From positions 1 through 26,795 of the forward strand of contig CAJUPJ010000042.1 of assembly GCA_910588655.1 (NCBI GenBank): a stretch of 26,795 nt of DNA, in the 5' to 3' direction. Shown here piece after piece: positions 8,596 through 16,448 of this stretch. A program made the position numbers and the translations under genes. Numbering within the stretch: the first letter of the stretch is position 1; the number at the start of each line of letters is the position of its first letter. Source of the DNA: an uncultured Lachnospiraceae bacterium (GTDB lineage: Bacteria > Bacillota > Clostridia > Lachnospirales > Lachnospiraceae). The notes below the pieces were generated by a model. It was given only the letters and a program-made list of their open reading frames with translations, searched no databases and had not been told where the DNA came from.

Positions 8596-9614
8596 ATGCA
8601 AAATGTAATGAAGAAAATACTATGTACTGGATTAGCTTTGTTATTAGTATGTCCAAATAATATAGCACAAGCCAGTTCAGTTAGCATAGAAGAAAACCAA
8701 ACTGTATCACTTCCAAATGAGGTTATGCAGTCAGATGCAGGTTTTTTTGAAAAAAAAGATATACATAATCTGGATGCAGGTAATGTATGTGAAGACAAAA
8801 AAATACAGGAAAAAATCAATTTGATAAACAATAAAAGCATTAGCATAAGTGCTTCTGGATTATATGCAGCTACTGATACAGAATCAAATCTTCCAGAGGC
8901 AATGGATATTGATTTTTATTCTGACATTTCTGGAAATTTATCTACAGGAAAAGAGGAACAATGGTACAGATTTTCAACAACTAATACCAGTACCATTATT
9001 ACTATTGATTTGTTAATGGCATCAGATGTGGATTTTGATTTATATGTTTTTAAAGTTAGTGATGACGGTTCTGGACTTGAAATGATTGGTTATTCTACAA
9101 ATGATGAATTAGGTGCATATGAATGGGTGAAGGGTCCGTTAGATGCCAGACAATATTATATATGTGTAAATTCTGCTGCAGGATATGGTAATTTTTCTAT
9201 GATAGTATATGGTGTAACAAATGATGCAAAAGAAATAAATGACACATTTGATACATCAAGTTCATATTCAAATAATTCTACAATGTATACGACAATTGAC
9301 AGCCCATATGACATAAATTATATAAGGCTTCATTTTCTAAGGCACAGTTATTTAAAACATCCTTTACGGCACCAGCAGGATATGCATATGAAATGGTAAT
9401 GTATGATGGAAATTCGACTTTTACATTAGATAATAATGAGTTATATAATCTTCCTGCTGGAACATACTACTTTATTGTTAGTACTATGAACGCAAACCAG
9501 TATAGTAATACTGCCAAATATTATTTAAATATTTCAGCTTGCCCAAAATCTAATGACAGTAATATTGCAGGGTATTGGATATCGGGAAACTGGAAGTCCC
9601 TTTTTGAGTTTACG
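8596..9614 (+). pseudogene. secreted PPC-domain protein, frameshifted and cut by MITE
   Basis: Start chosen at ATG 8596 (AAGAGAGAA upstream), giving the signal peptide MQNVMKKILCTGLALLLVCP ending about IAQASS. Next comes a PPC-like beta domain: EEQWYRFSTTN, DVDFDLYVFKVSDDGSG, and RQYYICVNSAAGYGNFSMIVYG. A second similar domain begins at about residue 210, but near 9323-9327 the frame shifts by one base. The continuation (FSKAQLFKTSFTAPAGYAYE, MYDGNSTF, LPAGTYYFIVSTMNANQYSN, then YYLNIS) is in the next frame. Restoring one A in TATATAAGG rejoins them. The 3' end runs into the MITE at 9615, so the natural C-terminus is unclear. PPC domains are carried by many exported proteins and proteases; no protease domain is present here. 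Confidence 0.65.
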
Positions 9615-9790
9615 CTAGGGCGTGTTTGAAAAATACCTGTTTTCCGTGAATATGCTGAAAAACATCAATTAATGCATAAAAAATGATACTTTTTTTGCAT
9701 TATAACAGAGAAATTACCCATATTATTAGTTTAAATAGGAAATTATTTACAATATTTTTGTGCAGTTTTTAATTTTCAAACACGCCCTAG
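9615..9790. mobile_element. MITE with 18-bp perfect terminal inverted repeats
   Basis: CTAGGGCGTGTTTGAAAA (9615-9632) is matched by its exact reverse complement at 9773-9790. The 176-bp unit has no coding capacity. The outer CTAG is palindromic and may be a 4-bp (or TA) target duplication, and the GGGCGTGTTTGAAAA tip resembles terminal repeats of IS5-like elements, so it is probably mobilised by a transposase elsewhere (inference). It lies between the end of the PPC gene and the middle of agrB copy 2. Confidence 0.85.
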
Positions 9791-10144
9791 TACATTTTTT
9801 TCTGTTATTTAGAAACGGTGGGAACTTATATAATTATTTTTTACATAAATCCTATATTAGCAGAAAATAGTCCTGTGCTTTATGTGGGGGTAATTCTTGC
9901 ATCAGCAATAATATGTTTAATAGGGACTGTAAACCATCCCTGTATGCAAATGAGCAAAGAAGAACTATTGGAGTCAAGAAAAACAGCACAACAAGTTTTA
10001 GGTATAGAGCTATTTGTGATTTTTTTTGCAGGATTATTAAATGTTGAAATGATTATTATAAGTTATATGGCAACAGCAGTGATGTTATGTGCTATATTAT
10101 TAGTTATTTCTAAATTATTACGTCAGGAGGTGAGAGATGCATGA
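9791..10144 (+). pseudogene. agrB: agrB copy 2, N-terminal half lost
   Basis: The frame begins right at the MITE edge and reads YIFFCYLETVGTYIIIFYIN, aligning with residues about 78-95 of the intact agrB. The Cys in FFCYLE lines up with the catalytic Cys82, but the His of GGFHA and everything before it is missing. The C-terminal half is well preserved (VNHPCMQMSKEELLESRKTA, SKLLRQEVRDA). An apparent GTG start at 9818 is simply internal. There is no room upstream for the lost ~80 codons, so MITE insertion was accompanied by a deletion. The stop overlaps the ATG of agrD copy 2 (ATGA). It cannot be an active protease; the intact AgrB at 5631 might process its peptide instead. Confidence 0.85.
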
Positions 10145-10308
10145 AAAAGTTAGACAAAAAGGTTTTAAAGGCGGTTGAACGTGTTACAAGAAATGAGGTT
10201 GCTCATAATCTTCGTGGATGGCCACCATTATGTGGTGGTCTTCTGCATCAACCAATGAGACCAAAAAAAATCAGTGTCAGAGAAATGAGAGATAAGGGAG
10301 GTAAATTT
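10141..10308 (+). CDS. agrD: AgrD-like autoinducer precursor, copy 2, open into the next gene
   Basis: ATG 10141 overlaps the agrB stop, with AGGAGGTGAGAG just upstream. The peptide has an amphipathic leader MKKLDKKVLKAVERVTRNEV, then RGWPPLCGGLL and the tail HQPMRPKK. The predicted thiolactone ring is C-G-G-L-L, different from copy 1 (C-P-A-I-F), while the HQPxRP cleavage-site context is shared. No stop follows: the frame passes through KKISVREMRDKGGKF straight into the signal peptide of the secreted protein at 10309. An A8 run at 10263-10270 lies just after the RP; shifting there by one base either way gives a stop within about 10 codons. The end given is therefore the last codon before the next start, not a true stop. 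Confidence 0.75.
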
Positions 10309-11257
10309 ATGAGAAAACAAAAATTTTTAACAGGTATGTTAATTGCCGCAATGGCTATTTCTACCATGACAGCAAATTTTAGCAGTGTTTCGGCAGCAAG
10401 TGCTAGCAGTGCTTCAAATTCTAAGGAAGTTGTTTCGGAGCATTCTCGTATTGCAGAGAAAGAAAAAATGCCAAAAGTTTCTATAGACGATTCAGATGAA
10501 CTTGGTAAAATGCAAAGAACAACAAATAAAATGCAGCGTTCTTCAGCGAATAGTGTAACAGAAACTTTTACAGGTGTACTTGAGGCTGAAGGCAACACAA
10601 CATATTTGATGTTAACGCTTGCTTCGGAAGAAATTATACAAGCTACTTTAGCAGGACCAAATGATGCTTCAATCAACTATGATATATTGTTATATACCAT
10701 TGATGATGCTGGAAATCTTGGTACCTGTGTTGCCGGCTGTGGATTGGATACTTATATGAATGAATATTCCGATGGAGAAACAAAATCTGTAGAAGATGCA
10801 TTGTCTTATATTCATTCAGGAGAAGGCAATCAATCATATGCATTATTTGTTGTGGCATCATCAGGCTGCAGTGCTACAGATCCTTTTTCTTTAACAGTAA
10901 GTATTGATGAAGAAGGATACTATGATGCAGCAAAGCCAAATGATAATCCTTTTAATGCAACAACTATTACTACAGGGCAAAAAGTGACAGGAAACAGTTT
11001 GAATGTATCAAATGATCAGGATTGGTATGTGTGGCAGGTTCCTTCTCGAGAGGAGGCAGACAGTTACAACAGATAGTAGTGGAAAGGCTACTTTTAATCT
11101 GTCTTTGCCTTCGGCAATGGGAAATTATTCATATGTAAATGGAAGTGCTATAACATTTGAGCACTATTATGATACTGCTGCATTTGGAGTGTACTGTGGA
11201 AGCGTTTCTTATACACAGGCTATGTATCATTTTGCTTATTCTAGCTATGTTGGATAG
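10309..11257 (+). pseudogene. secreted PPC-domain protein with internal deletion/frameshift
   Basis: ATG 10309 has a strong GGGAGG (10295-10300) and encodes a signal peptide (MRKQKFLTGMLIAAMAISTM, cleavage near VSAAS). A Ser/Lys-rich linker leads to a first beta domain (FTGVLEAEGNTTYLMLTLAS, INYDILLYTIDDAGNLG) and a typical PPC start (PNDNPFNATTITTGQ, NDQDWYVWQVPS). At about 11040-11056 the frame breaks. The first frame stops at 11076, while the adjacent frame carries the C-terminal part QTVTTDSSGKATFNLSLPSA and so on to SYVG with a stop at 11257. The PPC domain is cut in the middle, so this looks like a deletion rather than a single-base slip. It sits directly behind agrD copy 2, with which it is in frame. 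Confidence 0.65.
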
Positions 11258-11269
11258 GGGGGATGCCAT

Positions 11270-12295
11270 GTGTCTATTTCAGTAAGTAGTTCTTTTATGA
11301 ATTATGCAAGGTCTTTACAGGGAACACCATTAAAGAGATATTCCGCTTTATCCTCAATGGTTTTACGTTCTAAGGCAGGTAATAGCAATATTGTTACAAA
11401 TTCATCTGCAAAGACTAATAAGGATGAGAATGCTAATATTGAGGGTGTACGGAATAATTCAGGTACTGTAAGTTCAAATACTGATAAAAAGGTAGTAACA
11501 AGGAGCAGTGAAATATTTTATAATAATTACCTTTTAAAAAACAGCAATGACAAGTCATATGTAATTGACGGTGCAGAGTTTAGTTCTGAAGAAGTTGATG
11601 CTGTTCGGAATGTTCTTCAAAACGCAGTTTCTCCGTTATTAGGTGGAAAACTATATTATGATTACAAAGACTATGCACAAATGGGGATTGCAGAAAATTC
11701 AGTTGCAAAATATGCGGCAGAAAACCTTACAGAAGATCAGGCAGCGGTGGTAAATAAATCTTTGTCCGGCTATATTTCCGGTTTACTGGATAAGGAGGAA
11801 GAGTGGATAAATTCAGAATGTTATATTGATGATACGGAAGGGGTAGGGGATACCGGAGAAATGAATACCTACTATGGGGTTCGTCAGACTACACCGCAGT
11901 GGATACGGGATGATTTGGCTGCTACGCTGGCTAAGTTTAATACTGCTGCGGCTAAATACAAGGTCTATGGACGAAATTCCGGGTCAAAAGCAGTATCAGG
12001 AAACCATTCTGTAGAGGACAGAAGCGGAGGTCTTATCTATTGTGCGTCAAATAAAGAACTGGCTAGGAGTGTCCGAAGCCTGTTTGCCGAGACTGACATT
12101 ACGGATGAAGGCCGGTTGGCGGATGTTTTCAAAGAATATAAAGATATGATGAATGCAGCGTATCTGGCTGTTGGATTTGGAAGGACAACAAATGATATGT
12201 TAAAGGATGATACGAATTCTTTTACAAAACAGATTTCCAATATGAAGGCTGTCTTTTCCGGTATCAATAGAAATGGTATAGATAGCATGTTTTAA
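11270..12295 (+). CDS. leaderless protein of unknown function (341 aa)
   Basis: The GTG start at 11270 follows AGGGGGGAT (11257-11264); an ATG at 11268 is out of frame. There is no signal peptide. The N-terminal ~100 residues are Ser/Asn/Lys-rich and look disordered (SISVSSSFMNYARSLQGTPL). The rest is mixed alpha/beta: YVIDGAEFSSEEVDAVRNVL, a Glu-rich helix LLDKEEEWINSECYIDD, and a C-terminal helical part RLADVFKEYKDMMNAAYLAV ending GINRNGIDSMF. I do not recognise the family. The short Ser/Ile N-terminus without a leader recalls the other leaderless proteins here (13368, 14664). A hairpin follows before the next gene. Confidence 0.8.
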   Translation: MSISVSSSFMNYARSLQGTPLKRYSALSSMVLRSKAGNSNIVTNSSAKTNKDENANIEGVRNNSGTVSSNTDKKVVTRSSEIFYNNYLLKNSNDKSYVIDGAEFSSEEVDAVRNVLQNAVSPLLGGKLYYDYKDYAQMGIAENSVAKYAAENLTEDQAAVVNKSLSGYISGLLDKEEEWINSECYIDDTEGVGDTGEMNTYYGVRQTTPQWIRDDLAATLAKFNTAAAKYKVYGRNSGSKAVSGNHSVEDRSGGLIYCASNKELARSVRSLFAETDITDEGRLADVFKEYKDMMNAAYLAVGFGRTTNDMLKDDTNSFTKQISNMKAVFSGINRNGIDSMF

Positions 12296-12344
12296 AAGGC
12301 TTTATTGCTATTGTGTTTGGAACATTTGGTTTTGGAATGTTCTG

Positions 12345-12381
12345 AATTACTGTTACTCCGTGTTTTGGGGTAACAGTAATT
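12345..12381 (+). terminator. hairpin, probable terminator
   Basis: Perfect 12-bp arms AATTACTGTTAC (12345-12356) and GTAACAGTAATT (12370-12381). The T-run after it is short (TTT), so it may attenuate rather than fully terminate. Confidence 0.5.
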
Positions 12382-12435
12382 TTAAGAAATTGTATAGGTT
12401 TAAAGATATAAGACAAATGAAAGGAAGAAAATATT

Positions 12436-13356
12436 ATGAGAAAATTCAAAAATGTTGCACTAATGTTGGCTTTGGGTATTGTGGTTGGTTCAGTGGGAAC
12501 AAGCGGGACTGTATCAACAGTTCATGCGGCAGATTATATTGATGAATTAGAATCTGCTGGTTCAACAATTACAAACAACAATTCGGCAGATGATGCTAAA
12601 CTGATTTCTACTACTGGTTTGTTGAAAAAGACATCAAGTTATGTACTTGGTAATTTTTATGGCGAAGATGATATTGAAGATTGGTATATGTTTTCAGTTA
12701 ACAAAACGGATGGCAGTGGGGGAAGGTTTGCTATTAAAATGAGTAATATTCCTACTAAACATAACTATGACCTTTACTTGTATAATCAAGATATGGATGA
12801 GGTTGACCGGTCAGTGAGAGCATCTAATACTAATGAGATTGTGAGAATCAAGGAAAAGGTGGATAGCCATCAGACGTATTATCTTCGTGTTGTGCCCAAA
12901 AATGTACCAGATTATGAGGCTAGTTCTTACCGTTTGATTTTTGATGAGTACATTGCTGCTGGCAGTAAAACTATTGGATGTTCACCAATACAGTTAACTT
13001 GTTCCAATAACACATGGTCCTCGGATGCGTCTGGTACTGGAACAACTATTCCAGGTAATGCTGAAATAACAAGTTTAAGTGTTGCTGCTCAGGAGGGTTC
13101 AGTAAAAAATGGAACGAACCGGCAGATTAGGGTAAAAATAGACAATGGGCAGTACTATACGGGCTCTTGGTATAATGGTACTGCAGAGATTCCGGGGATA
13201 GTAGGCCAAAAGGCCAGTGGAAAATATTATGTCAGTTTTACGGCAACAGAATTACCTGTATTGGTCAGTAATAAATTAACATATATTGGCATAATTAACA
13301 TGAAATCTTTTAAGGTGACAGTGAATTATGAATATGACAAACTGGCTTCGTATTAA
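12436..13356 (+). CDS. secreted PPC-domain protein (306 aa)
   Basis: ATG 12436 behind AAGGAAG. Signal peptide MRKFKNVALMLALGIVVGSV with cleavage about VHAAD (residue 32). A pre-peptidase C-terminal (PPC) domain follows at about 45-175: NNSADDAKLI, DDIEDWYMFSVNK, HNYDLYLYNQDMDEVD, QTYYLRVVPK, ASSYRLIFDEY. This is the usual order of a DWY strand, a DYDLYLY strand and a YYLRV strand. The last ~130 residues are another beta-rich region (ITSLSVAAQEGSVKNGTN, YYVSFTATEL, FKVTVNYEYD). No catalytic domain is present, so it is more likely an adhesin or binding protein than an enzyme. It is the only intact PPC protein of the three in the window. The next gene starts 11 bases downstream, so they are co-transcribed. 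Confidence 0.85.
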   Translation: MRKFKNVALMLALGIVVGSVGTSGTVSTVHAADYIDELESAGSTITNNNSADDAKLISTTGLLKKTSSYVLGNFYGEDDIEDWYMFSVNKTDGSGGRFAIKMSNIPTKHNYDLYLYNQDMDEVDRSVRASNTNEIVRIKEKVDSHQTYYLRVVPKNVPDYEASSYRLIFDEYIAAGSKTIGCSPIQLTCSNNTWSSDASGTGTTIPGNAEITSLSVAAQEGSVKNGTNRQIRVKIDNGQYYTGSWYNGTAEIPGIVGQKASGKYYVSFTATELPVLVSNKLTYIGIINMKSFKVTVNYEYDKLASY

Positions 13357-13367
13357 GGAGAATGGTT

Positions 13368-14279
13368 ATGAATATTGCAAATGTAGGTATTTCCTATAAC
13401 CAAACACTATATGGTGTGGAGGAAGAAAATAGTAGAGGTAAGGACGTTGTTTCTGTTAATACGGCAGTAAATTCTCAAGACGCTTATGTTCCCTCTGGCA
13501 AAGAAACATATTTTACATATACATCTAACGGTATCATATCAGGAGATGAAACTTCTTCGCTTGAAAATGAGAAATCCTGCATACTTCCTGAACGGTATAA
13601 CGGTTCAAAATCGTGTTATATATATTATCAGGGGAAGCGTATTTCAGAGTATGAACTAATTCAGATAGCAGTAGAAACGGGAACCACTACTTTAGATGAA
13701 TCGAAACCGATAGGCTGGAATACATCAAATGTTTATGAGGCCTTAATGTACTCAAAGGCTACACCGTTATATGATTGGAGTACAACGCTGTATTCTGAGG
13801 ACAGAAGGTATGTATACCGTGTGGAAAATGGTCAAATTACAGGTGCAACAGCTACGTGGTATTCTGACGGCACAACGTTACAGGATATTGCCGACGAGAT
13901 TGCAAGTGGGACGCCTCTATCAGATATAGACCGCTATAAGTTACATGACATAATGTTGTACGATATGGAGTTATATGATGCTGCTGTCAATATTGGTACA
14001 GCAAAAAGAGAATATGATACGTTTACGAATATGTATCAGAATGGACAGTTAACAAAAAAGCAGTTTAAGCATGATTGTTACCCGCTATTGTTGCTTCTGT
14101 TTGGGAAGGATGCTGATACAAATAACAAGAACCAATTTTTGCAGTTATCAAGCTTTTTTGGGCAGGACAGGGATGCGTTCTTGAAAAATGCGTTTGCAAA
14201 CTATAATCCCTCCAACCAGTCTCTGGTAGACAGGTTACTTATAGAAAAAGAATACCACTCATATTCGGGGATTTATTGA
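13368..14279 (+). CDS. leaderless protein of unknown function (303 aa)
   Basis: Start chosen at ATG 13368, 7 bases after AAGGAG; an in-frame ATG at 13362 is too close to that site. The N-terminus MNIANVGISYNQTLYGVEEE has no signal peptide. The first ~90 residues are polar, then come YYQGKRISEYELIQIAVETG, a Trp/Tyr-rich middle (WNTSNVYEALMYSKATPLYDWS, split across the pattern), and a helical C-terminal region KREYDTFTNMYQNGQLTKKQ. I do not recognise it. It is tightly linked to the secreted PPC protein upstream (11-base gap), so secreted and leaderless partners are made together. No catalytic motif is seen. Confidence 0.8.
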   Translation: MNIANVGISYNQTLYGVEEENSRGKDVVSVNTAVNSQDAYVPSGKETYFTYTSNGIISGDETSSLENEKSCILPERYNGSKSCYIYYQGKRISEYELIQIAVETGTTTLDESKPIGWNTSNVYEALMYSKATPLYDWSTTLYSEDRRYVYRVENGQITGATATWYSDGTTLQDIADEIASGTPLSDIDRYKLHDIMLYDMELYDAAVNIGTAKREYDTFTNMYQNGQLTKKQFKHDCYPLLLLLFGKDADTNNKNQFLQLSSFFGQDRDAFLKNAFANYNPSNQSLVDRLLIEKEYHSYSGIY

Positions 14280-14663
14280 TGTAAGTAAAATGGGCGGTGT
14301 GATTTATCATTAGCAGTTGGTGTTTTTTAATTGGTCTTGGAAAGTGATGACATAACAAGAAATTTCCAACAGGCATATTAGAAACTGTTAAGAATTAATT
14401 TGAACAACTTGCTTGCTTGTTTTTCCAATTGCTGCATCAAAAAACTACGTTTTTTCTTTGCGCTTGAAAAAACATCCTTCGCAACTTGTCCATTTAATTT
14501 CTTAACAGTTCCTTAGTTGCTGCAATGGCAATTGATGTTTAGCATTTCATTACTGTGGAGGCACTTTGTAGCATTCTTTTGTCTTAAGTAAAGACAAGAT
14601 AAAAGCAGTTATTTTGTTATATTGAAAATCATATCAATAATTTTCAAGCAGGAGGATATAAAT
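14280..14663. other. intergenic region containing a MITE
   Basis: No gene here. It holds the palindromic element at 14381-14512 and then an AT-rich leader with GGAGG (14651-14655) serving the following gene. Confidence 0.6.
14381..14512. mobile_element. palindromic MITE-like element (~132 bp)
   Basis: The left end GAAACTGTTAAGAATTAATT and the reverse complement of the right end (GGAACTGTTAAGAAATTAAA) match over about 20 bp with few differences. Similarity continues inward (GAACAACTTGC against GGACAAGTTGC) to a central AAAAAA-CTACG-TTTTTT palindrome, so the whole unit can fold into one long hairpin. TTAG occurs at the right flank and ATTAG at the left, a possible small target duplication. It is non-coding. 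Its relation to a known IS is not established. Confidence 0.65.
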
Positions 14664-15347
14664 ATGTCGAGGATTACAGATTATAGTTTTTTGTTTCAAG
14701 ATATGTTTGGGTTGCAAAAGCCAACAATTCCTGGCACTTTTCAGTTGTCACAGTTAAACAGCAGTTCTGTACAGAAACAATTAAAAGCTGTAGGTATTGA
14801 CACAAACAGCAAGCAGTACAAAGCTGCTTTGAAACAGATGATGCCGAATGCGAATGGTGCAATGTATACGAACATTCAGGGCATAAAAAATCTGATGAAG
14901 AATTATGACAAGGATGGGGATTATATTGACCCAACTACCGGACTGGCAGGTCTTTTGGTAACGGAAGAAAATGCAGAGAGCAGGGAACGTATTATCTCTA
15001 TCCCTGAGAGCAGCCGGGATGAAATGTTTGAATTGACGAAGAAAGAATTTCTACGTGAAAATGGTGTCCAGAATGGTGACACAACAAAACGGTCAGATGT
15101 GTACACAAACCTGCACCGGAAAATGAAGAAAAATGACCGTCTGGCAGCGGGGTATACTATGCAAAAGTACGAACGGGCATACCGGCAGGCATTTTTGGAT
15201 GCTGCAAGAAAAGCTGATCCGGAGTGGGAAATCGGTAAAGCAATTCCGTCTGGGGCACTGGATGGAATTACAAGGGAATCCATAGAGGCCAATTTGAAAA
15301 AGTCAGATAGTAAAATAGCACAGGTATCTGTAGATATGAAAATATAG
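14664..15347 (+). CDS. leaderless 227-aa protein of unknown function, copy 1
   Basis: ATG 14664 sits 9 bases after GGAGG; an upstream in-frame ATG at 14622 has no ribosome binding site. The protein opens MSRITDYSFLFQDMFGLQK, has no signal peptide, and contains GIDTNSKQYKAALKQMM, a Gly/Asp turn region NYDKDGDYIDPTTGLAGLLV and a helical C-terminal half (RDEMFELTKKEFLRENGVQN, YERAYRQAFLDAARKADPEW, PSGALDGITRESIEANLKK). I recognise the architecture as recurring in Lachnospiraceae-type genomes but cannot name a function. A second copy at 18232 shares the same length and most of the sequence. The next gene downstream encodes a secreted protein, repeating the leaderless/secreted alternation. Confidence 0.85.
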   Translation: MSRITDYSFLFQDMFGLQKPTIPGTFQLSQLNSSSVQKQLKAVGIDTNSKQYKAALKQMMPNANGAMYTNIQGIKNLMKNYDKDGDYIDPTTGLAGLLVTEENAESRERIISIPESSRDEMFELTKKEFLRENGVQNGDTTKRSDVYTNLHRKMKKNDRLAAGYTMQKYERAYRQAFLDAARKADPEWEIGKAIPSGALDGITRESIEANLKKSDSKIAQVSVDMKI

Positions 15348-15406
15348 CAGATTTGTATTATATGGCATATACATAAAAACCATATTTTAAGGGAGGTCTA
15401 AAGCTT

Positions 15407-15847
15407 ATGAAGATATTTTCAAAAAGAATTATTACAGTTGTTGTAGCTTGCATGATGGCTTGTTTAATGTCTGTGACACCAGCGTTAGCGGCTGGTAGCT
15501 TCACTAAGACGACAGTTAAACTTAATGCTTATAGTGGCGGAAGTTCGACAAAAAGCACAGTTACGTCAGGAACTGTAGGAGATAATCAGTCTGTAACAAA
15601 GGTGGAATTACGTTGTACTGTATCCGCTGGTTCAGACCCATATACGCTTTATGTTAAAAGCCCGGAAGGGAGTACAGAGTCTTTTGTTGGTCCGATTCCG
15701 ACTGATACTATTACTACAACTGCATTTAATGGTGAAAACCCATATGGTACATGGACAATATGGATTGTAAACAATAATGTATCGTTAAATGGAAACATAA
15801 GGCCTGTATCTACTGTAACGGTAAGAATAAAAGTAATCTATAGTTAG
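15407..15847 (+). CDS. secreted P-domain-like protein (146 aa)
   Basis: ATG 15407 follows GGGAGG. Signal peptide MKIFSKRIITVVVACMMACL with cleavage after TPALA (about residue 28). The mature part is a single beta domain: VTKVELRCTVSAGSDPYTLYVKSP, EGSTESF, then FNGENPYGTWTIWIVNNN and TVTVRIKVIY. The SPEGS strand followed by F-x-GE-x-GTWT is the hallmark order of the proprotein-convertase P-domain fold, here as a stand-alone module (family resemblance, inferred). It has no enzyme domain. It lies 59 bases downstream of the 227-aa leaderless gene and is followed by a strong terminator, closing the operon. Confidence 0.75.
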   Translation: MKIFSKRIITVVVACMMACLMSVTPALAAGSFTKTTVKLNAYSGGSSTKSTVTSGTVGDNQSVTKVELRCTVSAGSDPYTLYVKSPEGSTESFVGPIPTDTITTTAFNGENPYGTWTIWIVNNNVSLNGNIRPVSTVTVRIKVIYS

Positions 15848-15975
15848 TGTTTGGGTAGTATTTTATGAAATTTAACAGTGTTTGATGGATATGCCAAAAA
15901 TAAAACAATAGGGACAGGTACTAGAAAAAATGAAACTTTGTTTATGTGTCTGTCCTGGTAAAACCTTAGAAATAT

Positions 15976-16021
15976 ATATCAGGGCAAAAGTATGGTTCCT
16001 GTCAGGCTTTTGCCCTGATAT
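15976..16021 (+). terminator. strong hairpin terminator
   Basis: Perfect 15-bp arms ATATCAGGGCAAAAG (15976-15990) and CTTTTGCCCTGATAT (16007-16021), followed by GTTTT. It ends the plus-strand operon. Confidence 0.75.
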
Positions 16022-16073
16022 GTTTTAGGGAGATTAGAGGAATAAGACAGACTTCTAACAAGGGAGAAAAAAT

Positions 16074-16112
16074 AACAGTCTGATGGATATTAAATTCATC
16101 AGGCTGTTGTTT
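16074..16112. terminator. bidirectional terminator
   Basis: Arms AACAGTCTGATG (16074-16085) and CATCAGGCTGTT (16097-16108) with a T-run on the plus side and an A-run (16064-16072) that becomes a U-run on the minus strand. It serves the minus-strand XRE gene ending at 16115. Confidence 0.65.
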
Positions 16113-16114
16113 TT

Positions 16115-16339
16115 TTATTTCTTGTTTGGGACATATTCTAATAAATCAGCAATAGAACAGTCCATTGTATGGCATATTCTGGCAAGGACGTCTGTGTCCA
16201 GCCGTGTGATTGTGTTATTCATGTATCCATTTAATTGCGAACGTTGGATTTCCGCTTTTTGGCAGAATTTGTTTTTGCTTAGTTCTGATTTTTCCAGTAA
16301 ATCATTCAAATGTATTTTTATACTTCCTTTATCGTTCAT
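16115..16339 (-). CDS. XRE-type regulator, sibling 1
   Basis: 74 residues, all DNA-binding domain: MNDKGSIKIHLNDLLEKSEL, then SKNKFCQKAEIQRSQLNGYM (HTH), NNTITRLDTDVLARICHTMD and CSIADLLEYVP. The minus-strand ATG has an excellent AGGAGG. This short YozG-like XRE type (HLxxLLxxxxLSKNKFC, ending CSIxDLLEY) usually autoregulates. Two close siblings lie just downstream in the plus-strand coordinates (16449-16697, damaged, and 17086-17307), all in the same orientation, so this is a local triplication. It shares the recognition-helix region Q-L-N-G-Y with the sibling at 17086, suggesting overlapping operators. Confidence 0.88.
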   Translation of the reverse strand: MNDKGSIKIHLNDLLEKSELSKNKFCQKAEIQRSQLNGYMNNTITRLDTDVLARICHTMDCSIADLLEYVPNKK

Positions 16340-16448
16340 AATGACGCCTCCTGTTTTACTTGGAGTCTGGAAAGTGTATGACTTATATATTATATACCAG
16401 AAGCATTTATTTAGTCATTTAATATTCCAAATTTATTCACAAATTCTC

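Noticed and set aside
10248..10676. Long minus-strand frame opposite the secreted PPC protein
   Set aside because: Shadow of a plus-strand gene with signal peptide and strong ribosome binding site; low-complexity Ser/Leu/Ile composition.
13362..13367. ATG 13362 as start of the 303-aa protein
   Set aside because: Only one base from the AAGGAG; ATG 13368 has proper spacing.
14674..14934. Minus-strand open frames over the 227-aa gene (and the matching ones at 18242-18839)
   Set aside because: They are opposite-strand shadows of the well-supported plus-strand gene; they recur in both copies only because the DNA is duplicated, and have no ribosome binding site.
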